Positions 34,160-42,459 of a stretch of 64,000 nt of DNA are shown in pieces. The notes beneath the pieces were generated by a model. That model saw only the letters and a list, made by a program, of their open reading frames with translations, did no database searches and was not told where the DNA came from. The position numbers and the translations under genes are program-made. Origin of the DNA: JBCBGF01 sp038526915 (GTDB taxonomy: Bacteria > Pseudomonadota > Alphaproteobacteria > Rhodobacterales > Rhodobacteraceae); assembly GCA_038526915.1 (NCBI GenBank), contig JBCBGF010000002.1, positions 248,001 through 312,000 on the forward strand, read 5' to 3'. How positions within the stretch are numbered: the stretch's first letter is position 1; the number at the start of each line of letters is the position of its first letter.

Positions 34160-34957
34160 CTAGCCGATCCGGCCAGTGATGTAAGACTCGGTGCGTTTGT
34201 CTTCGGGGTTGGTGAATATCTGGCCGGTCTCGCCATACTCCACAAGGTAGCCCAGGTGAAAGAAAGCGGTCTTCTGGCTGACACGCGCGGCCTGCTGCAT
34301 CGAGTGGGTGACGATCACCACGGAATAGTTCTGCTTCAACTCATCAATCAGCTCTTCCACCTGCGCCGTGGCAATCGGGTCGAGCGCGGAACAGGGTTCG
34401 TCCATCAACAAGACTTCGGGTTCCGTGGCGACGGCCCGCGCGATGCACAAACGCTGTTGCTGGCCGCCTGACAGGCCGGTGCCGGGTTCGTGCAGGCGAT
34501 CCTTCACCTCGTCCCAGATCGCACCGCGGCGGAGGGCTTTTTCGACGATCTCATCAAGCTCGGCCTTGCCACGGGCCAGGCCGTGGATCTTCGGCCCATA
34601 GGCCACGTTGTCGTAGATCGATTTAGGAAACGGGTTGGGTTTCTGAAACACCATACCCACTTTGGCCCGCAACTGGACCGGATCGACTTTGGGATCGTTG
34701 ATATCCTCACCGTCCAGGTGGATGTCCCCTTCGACTCGCGCGATGTCGATGGTGTCGTTCATCCGGTTGAGGCACCGCAAGAACGTGGATTTACCGCAGC
34801 CCGACGGCCCGATGAACGCGGTGACCGTCTTGTCTTTGATATCGACATCCACATCCTTGATGGCGTGGTTGTCGCCATAGAATACCTGCACCTTGCGGGC
34901 CGCGATCTTCGTGTCAGTCATCTCGACGTTTCTTTCCGTAATTCGCATGTCGTTCAT
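34160..34957 (-). CDS. pstB: Phosphate ABC transporter ATPase PstB
   Basis: This 265-residue ATPase has Walker A GPSGCGKST at about residues 50-58, the PstB-specific LRCLNRMNDTI directly after it, signature LSGGQQQRLCIARA and Walker B VLLMDEPCSALDPIAT. The ATG at 34957 has AGGAG seven bases upstream; an internal Met at residue 13 would fit the family start better but has no clear ribosome site. It powers the PstSCAB high-affinity phosphate importer. Confidence 0.97.
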   Translation of the reverse strand: MNDMRITERNVEMTDTKIAARKVQVFYGDNHAIKDVDVDIKDKTVTAFIGPSGCGKSTFLRCLNRMNDTIDIARVEGDIHLDGEDINDPKVDPVQLRAKVGMVFQKPNPFPKSIYDNVAYGPKIHGLARGKAELDEIVEKALRRGAIWDEVKDRLHEPGTGLSGGQQQRLCIARAVATEPEVLLMDEPCSALDPIATAQVEELIDELKQNYSVVIVTHSMQQAARVSQKTAFFHLGYLVEYGETGQIFTNPEDKRTESYITGRIG

Positions 34958-34967
34958 GGAACGGCTC

Positions 34968-36320
34968 CTACCAGCGGCGCTCGAACCGGCGCCGAAGCAG
35001 GATGGCGACCGCGTTCATTATGACGAGGAATATCAAAAGGACGATGATGGCCCCAGAGGCCCGTTCAACAAAGGCCGGGTCCGAGCGTTGCGTCCAGTTG
35101 AAGACCTGAACAGGCAAGGCTGAGGCGGGATCGAAGAGGCCATCGGGCGGGCCAGACGGAAACTCGCGCACAAACGCTACCATCCCGATTAACAAAAGCG
35201 GTGCAGTCTCCCCCAGAGCTTGCGCCAGCCCGATGATCGTGCCCGTCAGAATACCGGGCGCAGCGAGCGGCAGCACATGGTGGAACACCGTCTGCATCTT
35301 GGATGCACCGACGCCCAAGGCTGCTTCCCGGATCGAGGGCGGCACGGCTTTGAGTGAGGCGCGTGTTGCGATGATGATCGTAGGCAACGTCATCAGCGTC
35401 AGTACGAGACCACCCACAATGGGGGCCGATTGCGGCAGACCGGCGAAGTTGATGAAGATCGCAAGACCGAGGATGCCGAAGACGATTGAGGGAACGGCGG
35501 CAAGGTTGGCGATGTTCACCTCGATTAGATCGGTCCAGCGGTTTTTCGGCGCGAACTCCTCAAGATAGATCGAGGCCGCCACGCCAATCGGCAGAGCCAG
35601 ACACAAAACCACCAGCATCATGTAAAACGACCCGATGATCGCGACGCCAAGCCCAGCCGCCTCGGGCCGTTGGCCGGAGGCATCGGGCGCAGTGATGAAC
35701 GCCCAGTTGAAGCGTTTCTCCAACACGCCCGCCTCTTCCAGTTGGTCTGTCAGATCCAGTTGCGCGGGCGTGACATTCTTGTCGAGTTCGGCCGTGGCCC
35801 GAGTCACGCGGTCCTTCATGTAGCCGTCGATCCGGCCATTGGCCAGAAACTCAAACGTCAGCGTGCTGCCAACCACATCGGGGTTGGCCAATACGAAGTT
35901 TCGCAGCTGCGCCGGGGCTTCTTTCGATATGATGTCACCGGGGTCCGTCAGTCCTTCGATTTCAAGGCCAAGCTCGGCCACCTTGGCCTCGACGGCGGTC
36001 GCGATTAGCGGGGAATAGCCGAAGGTCGAAACCTTGGCCATCTCGTCGCGATTGCGGTTGCCCTCTTTATCCAGCTTGTCTTCGGGCAGTTCGACCTCAA
36101 GCGTGATGTAGGTTTGCTGAAACGCGCTGAGCCCGTTGGACAGGATCGATGTGACCAGCAGAACAAGCGCCAGAAGCCCCAGCGTGACCGCGATGAGGCC
36201 ATACATCTTGAACCGCGCCTCGGCGGCGTTTCGCTTCTTGGTGCGTGCGTCCTGCTCAAGCAGGGACGACTTCGGGCGCCCCGCTGCGGGAAGATCGTCG
36301 GTGGCGGTAAGATCGCTCAT
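34968..36320 (-). CDS. pstA: Phosphate ABC transporter permease PstA, long form
   Basis: This 450-residue permease is longer than the 296 residues of E. coli PstA. A cytoplasmic N-tail and first helix (GLIAVTLGLLALVLLVTSIL) are followed by an insert of roughly 150 mostly hydrophilic residues (about 75-215). The conserved core follows with LCLALPIGVAASIYLEEFAP, the EAA loop REAALGVGASKMQTVFHHVLPLA and GETAPLLLIG. Long PstA and PstC proteins are usual in this family. Its start overlaps the pstC stop as ATGA. Confidence 0.96.
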   Translation of the reverse strand: MSDLTATDDLPAAGRPKSSLLEQDARTKKRNAAEARFKMYGLIAVTLGLLALVLLVTSILSNGLSAFQQTYITLEVELPEDKLDKEGNRNRDEMAKVSTFGYSPLIATAVEAKVAELGLEIEGLTDPGDIISKEAPAQLRNFVLANPDVVGSTLTFEFLANGRIDGYMKDRVTRATAELDKNVTPAQLDLTDQLEEAGVLEKRFNWAFITAPDASGQRPEAAGLGVAIIGSFYMMLVVLCLALPIGVAASIYLEEFAPKNRWTDLIEVNIANLAAVPSIVFGILGLAIFINFAGLPQSAPIVGGLVLTLMTLPTIIIATRASLKAVPPSIREAALGVGASKMQTVFHHVLPLAAPGILTGTIIGLAQALGETAPLLLIGMVAFVREFPSGPPDGLFDPASALPVQVFNWTQRSDPAFVERASGAIIVLLIFLVIMNAVAILLRRRFERRW

Positions 36321-37798
36321 TCGTACTGCTCCCGGTATTTGCGCACGATGTAGAGGGCCAGGACGTTCAGCCCCAGCGTGATGACGAAGAGGGTCAGGCC
36401 CAGGGCAAAGGCGACCAGTGTTTCTGGCGCGGCAAAATCCGTGTCACCGGTCAGCTGCGACACGATCTTGACGGTGACGGTAGTCATTGCCTCAAAGGGA
36501 TTCACCAGCTCACCCAACCCACGGTCGAACTGCGCGGCGGCGGCCCCTGCCCCCAGAACCACAATCATCGTCTCACCAATCGCGCGCGAGGCCGCGAGCA
36601 GGATGGCACCGACGATCCCGGGCAAGGCGGCAGGCACAACCACCTGGCGGATCGTCTCGCTATGGGTTGCGCCAAGGCCAAAGGACCCGTCGCGCATCGC
36701 CTGAGGGACTGCATTGATGATGTCATCGGACAAAGAAGAGACGAACGGGATCAACATGATCCCCATGACGATCCCTGCGGTCGCGACCGACGACGCGCTT
36801 TCACCTAGGCCCATCGGCATAGCGAAATAATCGCGCAGCATGGGTCCCACCGTGATCAGCGCAAACAGGCCGTAGACGATTGTGGGGATACCAGCGAGGA
36901 TCTCGATCAGCGGCTTGGCAACCGCCCGCATGCGTGGCCCGGCATATTCGCTCATATAGATCGCGGCGAAAAGGCCGATTGGCACGGCAACCAGTAGCGC
37001 AATGAATGAGATGTAGAGCGTGCCCCACAGCAGGGGGATGATGCTGAGCGATGAGTTGCCGCGGAAATCCGGCGCCCATTCGAGGCCAAAGAAGAACGAT
37101 GTCCAGGGATACTGCGAAAAGAAGTTCCGCGTCTCGAACAGCATCGACAACACGATGCCCAGCGTTGTCAGGATGGCAATCGATGCGGCGACGATCAGCA
37201 TCGCCAAGATGACGCGCTCCACCTGATTGCGGGCGCGGAAGTCGGCCCGGGTGATGGCGAGCGAACTGGCAAAGCCGCCCACAGCCAGCACAATCACAGC
37301 GACGGTCATCCAGAGCGATCCGGACGACGCCATCTCGCGATATTGTTGGGCTGCGCGCAGCACCGGTGCCGCGACGTTTGAACCAAGGGCCACGCCGACC
37401 TCGCCCAGACGCTGCCGGACATCGGTGAATTCGGTGCGGATAGAACTGGCCTCTTCCTCGGTCATCGCGCCCTGATCGACTGCGGTGTCGAGCCCACTGG
37501 CGACCCGCTGGATGTCGCTCATCAGAAGGCTAAGGTTGCTGCCCTCTGGTATGGCCGTGTCGGGGATCGCGCCTGAGATGCGGTTTTCGATCCAGGCCGG
37601 CTGCACCAGCAGCCACAGCACAAGCATCCCAAAAGCCGGAATGATCGTCGCCAGGGCAACGTTTGCACCATAGTAGGAAGGCAGAGAATGCAGGGTCTTA
37701 ATATCGCCATCGGTCGAGGCCAGGGCACGCTGGCGCCCCAACACATATCCAACCGCAGCGAGCACCAGCACGATCACTACAAGCCAAATCAACGGCAT
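36317..37798 (-). CDS. pstC: Phosphate ABC transporter permease PstC, long form
   Basis: This 493-residue permease (E. coli 319) has two N-terminal membrane helices (IWLVVIVLVLAAVGYVLG and NVALATIIPAFGMLVLWLL). A hydrophilic insert at about 75-165 contains VASGLDTAVDQGAMTEEEAS. The conserved core has FFFGLEWAPDFRG, VPIGLFAAIYMSEYA and the EAA loop RDGSFGLGATHSETIRQVVVPAALPG. It forms the channel with PstA. A hairpin and a 12-base palindrome lie between pstS and this gene. Confidence 0.96.
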   Translation of the reverse strand: MPLIWLVVIVLVLAAVGYVLGRQRALASTDGDIKTLHSLPSYYGANVALATIIPAFGMLVLWLLVQPAWIENRISGAIPDTAIPEGSNLSLLMSDIQRVASGLDTAVDQGAMTEEEASSIRTEFTDVRQRLGEVGVALGSNVAAPVLRAAQQYREMASSGSLWMTVAVIVLAVGGFASSLAITRADFRARNQVERVILAMLIVAASIAILTTLGIVLSMLFETRNFFSQYPWTSFFFGLEWAPDFRGNSSLSIIPLLWGTLYISFIALLVAVPIGLFAAIYMSEYAGPRMRAVAKPLIEILAGIPTIVYGLFALITVGPMLRDYFAMPMGLGESASSVATAGIVMGIMLIPFVSSLSDDIINAVPQAMRDGSFGLGATHSETIRQVVVPAALPGIVGAILLAASRAIGETMIVVLGAGAAAAQFDRGLGELVNPFEAMTTVTVKIVSQLTGDTDFAAPETLVAFALGLTLFVITLGLNVLALYIVRKYREQYE

Positions 37799-37845
37799 GA
37801 CGTCCCCCGGAAAAACTAAGCCCAGATCTCGCCCGATCGGGCCAA

Positions 37846-37873
37846 AGAGGGCGGCACGCTTGCACCGCCCTCT
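37846..37873 (-). terminator. Hairpin between pstS and pstC
   Basis: AGAGGGCGG / CCGCCCTCT (9 bp, loop 10) lies 10 bases past the pstS stop and is followed on the minus strand by TTGG. A perfect palindrome GCCCGATCGGGC (37831-37842) follows. It likely favours pstS expression over the permease genes. Confidence 0.55.
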
Positions 37874-37883
37874 GAGTTGTCGA

Positions 37884-38921
37884 TTACATCGACGAGTTCA
37901 TGACGTCTTCGTTGGCGACAAGCGACTGGGTGTCGCTCAGCGCCGGGTCAGACACCAGGCCATAGGCGGCCAGCGGGCCCTCGGGGCCAGCGATCTCATC
38001 CGAGATGAAGAACTCAGCGAATTCTTTCACGCCGGGGATCACGCCGATATGGGCCTTCTTGATGTAGAAGAACAGCGGACGCGACACCGGGTATTCGCCG
38101 GTCGAGATCGACTCGGTCGTGGGGACGACGCCAGCCATCGTTGCGACCTGCAGCTTGTCGGTGTTGTTCTCGTAGAACGCGAGGCCGAAGACGCCGATGC
38201 CGTCTTTGTTGCTGTCGATGCGAGCGAGCGTTTCGGTGTAGTCCCCATCGATGTCGACCGACACACCGTCGGTGCGGATCGCCATGCACTTCTCTTCCGC
38301 GGTGTCTTCGTCCACGCCAGCGGCGAGCATCGCATCGTAGAAGCCGCCGTTCTCACAGCCAGCCAGGATCACCTGCTCTTCGAACACTTCACGGGTGCCG
38401 TGCTTGGTGCCGGGGATGAAGGCCGCGATTTCCTGTTCGGGAAGCGCAGGGTCGATTTCATTCCACATGGTGAAGGTGTTGGGCACAAGCTCACCGTCGA
38501 TGAAGTGCTCGGCGGCCAGCGCCTTGTACCAATGCTCCTGCGTGAACTCGAACGCATTGCCGTTGATGTCCGAGGCAAAGACGATGCCATCATAGCCGAT
38601 GCGGACTTCGATGATGTCGGTGACGCCAGCGTCGGCGCAGGCGGCGATTTCACCTTCGCGGATCGGACGCGATGCGTTTGCGATGTCGATCGTGTTCACG
38701 CCGACGCCTTCGCAGAAACGCTTGAGGCCCGCGGACGAGCCACCCGATTCCACGACCGGGGTCGGGAAGTCGAAATTTTCGCCAAAGGCTTCGGCGACGA
38801 TGGTTGCATAGGGCAGCACGGTCGACGAGCCAGCGATCTGGACGTTGTCGCGCGCAGCGGCGGCGGTTGCGGAAACGGCAGCGATCGCCAAGCTTGAGGC
38901 GGTCAGTTTCACGAATGACAT
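37884..38921 (-). CDS. pstS: Periplasmic phosphate-binding protein PstS
   Basis: The ATG at 38921 has AGGAG seven bases upstream and starts a clear signal peptide (MSFVKLTASSLAIAAVSATA); the precursor is 345 residues. Phosphate-contact regions are visible: AGSSTVLPYA, where the Ser-Thr loop binds the oxyanion, and ESGGSSAGLKRFCEG. It captures phosphate and delivers it to PstCA. A Pho box lies 83 bases upstream, so expression should be PhoB-dependent. Confidence 0.97.
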   Translation of the reverse strand: MSFVKLTASSLAIAAVSATAAAARDNVQIAGSSTVLPYATIVAEAFGENFDFPTPVVESGGSSAGLKRFCEGVGVNTIDIANASRPIREGEIAACADAGVTDIIEVRIGYDGIVFASDINGNAFEFTQEHWYKALAAEHFIDGELVPNTFTMWNEIDPALPEQEIAAFIPGTKHGTREVFEEQVILAGCENGGFYDAMLAAGVDEDTAEEKCMAIRTDGVSVDIDGDYTETLARIDSNKDGIGVFGLAFYENNTDKLQVATMAGVVPTTESISTGEYPVSRPLFFYIKKAHIGVIPGVKEFAEFFISDEIAGPEGPLAAYGLVSDPALSDTQSLVANEDVMNSSM

Positions 38922-39003
38922 ATGGTTGCTCCTGAAGATACTAGGATGGACACCTCTCCGGGCGTCCGGTGCGGGTCTCGTAAGCACCGCGCGCAATGCT
39001 TTT

Positions 39004-39021
39004 GTGACAGGGATGTAACAG
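39004..39021 (-). promoter_or_regulatory. Pho box upstream of pstS
   Basis: On the minus strand CTGTTACATCCCTGTCAC contains two 7-base half sites (CTGTTAC and CTGTCAC) with 11-base periodicity, matching the PhoB consensus CTGTCAT-N4-CTGTCAT. A weaker third unit (CCTTCAT) lies 11 bases further upstream. The site is 83 bases before the pstS ATG. Confidence 0.85.
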
Positions 39022-39069
39022 TTTTATGAAGGCCGTTAACGAAAGTTAATTGGCGGGTTAGGTCCCCGC

Positions 39070-40119
39070 TTATGCCCGCGGCAAGACGACTGAAAATCGG
39101 CTGCCTTGACCGACCTCACTTTGCACCCGCAACCGTCCTCGGTGGCGATTTACGATGTGTTTGACGATGGCCAAGCCGAGGCCCGTCCCCCCCATTTCGC
39201 GCGATCTGTGCGTATCAACGCGGTAGAAGCGCTCGGTCAGGCGCGGGATATGCATCGGATCGATGCCCTCGCCGGTATCCGACACCGTCAGAACCGCCGC
39301 AGGAGCCCGCAAATGTGGTGAGTTATCGGTGAGTTCCAGCTCAAGGCTCACCTCAGAGCCCGGTCCACCGTACTTAATCGCGTTCTCGACAAGATTGGCC
39401 ACGACTTGTGCAAGCTGATCGGGATCACCGGGCACGATCACCTCGTCATCTGGGACATCTGCCCTCAATTTCACCCCGGCGTCTGTTGCCATCGGCAGCA
39501 GGCTCGACGTCGCAGATCTCATGATGCCAGCGATATCCACCGGATCTTGTGGGCGCAGCCGTTCCTGATCCTCGACCCGGCTCAGCGACAGGAGATCCCG
39601 AACCAGGCGATTCATTCGGCTGGCTTCCTGTTCCATGATTCCTAGGAACCTTTCGCGCGCAATTGGATCATCGCGCGCCGCACCCCGCAGCGTCTCAATG
39701 AACCCCAGCAGCGCAGTGAGCGGCGTGCGAAGCTCATGGCTCACATTTGCGACGAAGTCGCGCCTGATCTGACCGGCCTGACGGATGTCGGTGATGTCAA
39801 CAAAGCTGACAAGAATCGCTGACACCTCAGCATCTTCGACGCGTGCTGCCGTCACGCGATATGAGGCATCTCGGGTGGTGCCGGTTGCCAGGTAAAGAGC
39901 TTCGGCCCTGGTGTTCCGACCAGATAGAACGGTCTCAATGCAATCGAGAATGGCTGGCTGTCGCAACGAGGCGACGTAGTGCCGGCCCGGTAGCCCTGCG
40001 CCGAAAAGCTCGACCGCCGGTGCATTCAAAGCAATGACACGTTCGTCGTTTCCGATCAGCATCGAGGCAATCGGAGAGGCCTCAAGCAACGACGCATACT
40101 GAGTTGATCGCGCAACCAT
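39070..40119 (-). CDS. phoR: Phosphate sensor histidine kinase PhoR, without membrane anchor
   Basis: The ATG at 40119 gives 349 residues; the frame extends upstream only to a TTG at 40164. A PAS domain (residues about 5-110, SLLEASPIASMLIGNDERVIALN) precedes the HisKA box ANVSHELRTPLTALLGF with His128, and the HATPase domain has N-, G1- and G2-box sequence (LVENAIKYGG, VSDTGEGID, GTGLGLAIVKHI). E. coli PhoR has an N-terminal membrane region; none is visible here. It should phosphorylate PhoB. It is the first gene of the pst cluster. Confidence 0.93.
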   Translation of the reverse strand: MVARSTQYASLLEASPIASMLIGNDERVIALNAPAVELFGAGLPGRHYVASLRQPAILDCIETVLSGRNTRAEALYLATGTTRDASYRVTAARVEDAEVSAILVSFVDITDIRQAGQIRRDFVANVSHELRTPLTALLGFIETLRGAARDDPIARERFLGIMEQEASRMNRLVRDLLSLSRVEDQERLRPQDPVDIAGIMRSATSSLLPMATDAGVKLRADVPDDEVIVPGDPDQLAQVVANLVENAIKYGGPGSEVSLELELTDNSPHLRAPAAVLTVSDTGEGIDPMHIPRLTERFYRVDTHRSREMGGTGLGLAIVKHIVNRHRGRLRVQSEVGQGSRFSVVLPRA

Positions 40120-40190
40120 GAAAGGCCCCAAGTTAGCCGATGTGTTTGCGGCGTTGAATGCCAACGAGGCGCGTCTGGCAAGCTGAAACT

Positions 40191-40197
40191 ATGACAG
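40191..40197 (-). promoter_or_regulatory. Isolated Pho half-site upstream of phoR
   Basis: The minus strand carries a perfect CTGTCAT here, about 72 bases before the phoR ATG. The expected partner 11 bases downstream (TCAGCTT) is poor, so autoregulation through this site is uncertain. Confidence 0.3.
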
Positions 40198-40209
40198 GAC
40201 GTCGCGCTT

Positions 40210-40272
40210 AGGTAGCATTGTCATGCACGCACAACCTAGGGCATAGTGACGGCCAGGGCGGGAATGCTACCT
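40210..40272. repeat. Inverted repeat in the phoR-orphan gene intergenic region
   Basis: AGGTAGCATT (40210-40219) and AATGCTACCT (40263-40272) are perfect 10-bp inverted copies separated by 43 bases, inside the divergent spacer. It could be a pair of operator half sites or the stem of a small structured RNA. Confidence 0.5.
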
Positions 40273-40316
40273 CATCGGCATAGTCAAACGGATTTCAAAC
40301 CCACGGGTATTTGAAG

Positions 40317-40718
40317 ATGAAGAATCGTGTGTCTCTCTCAACGTTTTCATCATTGGACCAAGCGGCAGATCCAAAGCCGAAATCACCAATCGTGGCCGTA
40401 GGAAACGTGGAGCAATGGCAACGCGCCGGTCACACGCTGCCCGCAAGTTCGGACCTGTACTTCTGTGCGTTTGAACAACTCGATCAGACCTTTATCGACC
40501 TGTTTGAACCCGCTGTCGTTCTGACCCCGGTCGTTTCAATGAACTTCGATTGTGCAGATGTGGCCCTCCGCCTTTATGACGCCGACTATCCTGGATCCGT
40601 GCGTGCGCTCGGGCGCGATCTGCCGCGGCCTGAGATCGTGGAGCGTGAGATCCGCGCACTCTGCCCCGCCCTTGATTTTGCGATCCTCGATATCGACGAT
40701 CTTCTGCGGCTTTCGTGA
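40317..40718 (+). CDS. Uncharacterised 133-residue protein
   Basis: I do not recognise this protein. The ATG at 40317 (GAAG four bases upstream) gives 133 residues; a TTG six bases earlier is also open. It has no signal peptide or membrane segment. The middle part PAVVLTPVVSMNFDCADVALRLYDADYPGSVRALG looks like an alternating strand-helix fold, and the end (EREIRALCPALDFAILDIDDLLRL) is helical. It is divergent from phoR and ends three bases before the convergent PLP enzyme gene. No function is assigned. Confidence 0.65.
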   Translation: MKNRVSLSTFSSLDQAADPKPKSPIVAVGNVEQWQRAGHTLPASSDLYFCAFEQLDQTFIDLFEPAVVLTPVVSMNFDCADVALRLYDADYPGSVRALGRDLPRPEIVEREIRALCPALDFAILDIDDLLRLS

Positions 40719-40721
40719 CGA

Positions 40722-41897
40722 TCACACGCTTTGGCTGGCGGCAATTCCCTTGGCGAAGGTTTGAATGAGGCCGTCTGCGTCTTCGCAGCCCACTGAGACA
40801 CGAAAAAACCCTTCGCTGATTCCAATCACATTGCGGTCTTCCTCTGACAAGGCCCGGTGGGAGGATGTGGCCGGGTGGCTGAGGGTGGTCGAGATGTCAC
40901 CAAGCGTCGGAGCAAAGGGAATTTCGGGCATTGCCGCCACCAAGGCATTGGCTGCAGCGCGGCCGCCCGAGACCTCAAAGCTCAGCATATGCGATCCGTG
41001 ATCCCCCAAAAGGCCGACCGCCCGGTTGTGATCGGGGTGATCGGGCCGCGTCGGGTAAAGGACGCGCTGGACACCTGACATCTCAGCTACGGCATCGGCC
41101 ACTGATCTGGCGGTCTTTTCCGCCTGGGTGTATCGCAACGGAAAGCTCAGCAAGCCGCGTTCCGCGAGCCAACAGTCGAACGGGCTAGGGGTGAGGCCGG
41201 TGGTCACGCAAAACGTCTCGATCTTGTCGCGCAGGGCGAGGTCGCGGGCGGCGACGTAGCCAAGGGTCGTGTCGGAATGACCAGACAGGAGTTTGGTTAC
41301 CGAATGGATGACGATATCGGCGCCGTGATCGAACGGGCGGATCGCGTAGGGCGTGGTAAACGTATTGTCCACTGCCACCAGGATGCCGCGGTCCTGCGCG
41401 ATGCGGAGGATGGCGGTGAAATCGGCAATCCGGATCGTTGGGTTCGACACGATCTCGATCAGGATCAGACGCGTCTCGGGCCGGATCGCGGCGGCAAACC
41501 GATCCGCATCGGTGGCATCAGCAGTCGAGGCCGCGATGCCGAGCGCGGGCAGTGTCTCAGACATCAGGCGCAGCGATCGGCCATAGAGCTGATCACCCCC
41601 CAGGACATGGTCGCCGGCCTTCACAGACCCCAGGAGCGCCGCCGTGACCGCCGCCATGCCTGAGCCGGTGACGATCCCCCCTTCGACACCTTCCAGGTCG
41701 TCGATCATCCGCGCGAGCACCGTCGCATTGGGGTGCCCTTCGCGGGCATAGGTGTAGCCGGGGATCTGGCCGCCATATTGCGCGTCGAGCGTGTCAGGCC
41801 CGTCGGAGGTATAGACGACTGAGGCCTGTAGGGGCGTGGCGAGCGGGCGTGCCGCGCCGTCCGGCCAGGCAGGGCGTCGGATGGGGGTTTTCGGCAT
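40722..41897 (-). CDS. Cys/Met metabolism PLP-dependent enzyme
   Basis: The ATG at 41897 gives 391 residues. The fold-type I family is clear: YTYAREGHPNATVLARMIDDLEG, TGSGMAAVTAALLGSVKAGDHV, and the PLP lysine in HSVTKLLSGHSDTTLGYV. Members include cystathionine gamma-synthase, cystathionine gamma-lyase, methionine gamma-lyase and O-acetylhomoserine sulfhydrylase. These cannot be told apart safely here. The gene lies 25 bases after the gamma carbonic anhydrase gene on the same strand, at the end of the yicC-gmk run. Confidence 0.9.
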   Translation of the reverse strand: MPKTPIRRPAWPDGAARPLATPLQASVVYTSDGPDTLDAQYGGQIPGYTYAREGHPNATVLARMIDDLEGVEGGIVTGSGMAAVTAALLGSVKAGDHVLGGDQLYGRSLRLMSETLPALGIAASTADATDADRFAAAIRPETRLILIEIVSNPTIRIADFTAILRIAQDRGILVAVDNTFTTPYAIRPFDHGADIVIHSVTKLLSGHSDTTLGYVAARDLALRDKIETFCVTTGLTPSPFDCWLAERGLLSFPLRYTQAEKTARSVADAVAEMSGVQRVLYPTRPDHPDHNRAVGLLGDHGSHMLSFEVSGGRAAANALVAAMPEIPFAPTLGDISTTLSHPATSSHRALSEEDRNVIGISEGFFRVSVGCEDADGLIQTFAKGIAASQSV

Positions 41898-41922
41898 GGG
41901 GAGCCTCTTTGACAGAACGAAA

Positions 41923-42459
41923 CTAGGGCGTGGGGACGATCTCAAGCCCGCTGCGGAAACGGCGCATGTTGGCTTGATACCCTTCGGCGGATTTCAGAAG
42001 GCCAGCGATTTCAGCATCTGTGAGCGGGCGCACGACTTTTGCAGGCGCGCCGACGACCAGACTGCCATCGGGGATCTCTTTTCCTTCGGTGACCAGGGCG
42101 CAGGCACCCACTAGGCACATCTTTCCGATGCGCGCCCCGTTCAGGATCGTGGCCCCCATGCCGATCAGACTTTGATCCGCGATCGTGCAGCCGTGCAGGA
42201 TCGCTTTGTGACCAATCGTGCAGTTTTGGCCGATGGTCAGAGGATAGCCCATATCCGTATGTAGGACCGAGTTTTCCTGGATATTGCTGCCCGCGCCCAC
42301 GACAATCGCTTCGTTATCGCCGCGCAGGGTTGCGCCGAACCAGACCGATGCGCCAAAGGCTAGGTGAACATCGCCGACGACATTTGCATCCGGCGCCACC
42401 CAATAGTCACCATCCGTGGGCACCACAGGGCGCACACCATCCAGCGCGTAAAGTGTCAT
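41923..42459 (-). CDS. Gamma-class carbonic anhydrase family protein
   Basis: This 178-residue left-handed beta-helix protein has hexapeptide repeats from about residue 25 to 130. Candidate zinc ligands are His in ENSVLHTDMGYP, and two His in TIGHKAILHGCTI, spaced as in the Cam/YrdA family. Some members hydrate CO2, while others have no measured activity. The start overlaps the gmk stop as ATGA. Confidence 0.92.
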   Translation of the reverse strand: MTLYALDGVRPVVPTDGDYWVAPDANVVGDVHLAFGASVWFGATLRGDNEAIVVGAGSNIQENSVLHTDMGYPLTIGQNCTIGHKAILHGCTIADQSLIGMGATILNGARIGKMCLVGACALVTEGKEIPDGSLVVGAPAKVVRPLTDAEIAGLLKSAEGYQANMRRFRSGLEIVPTP

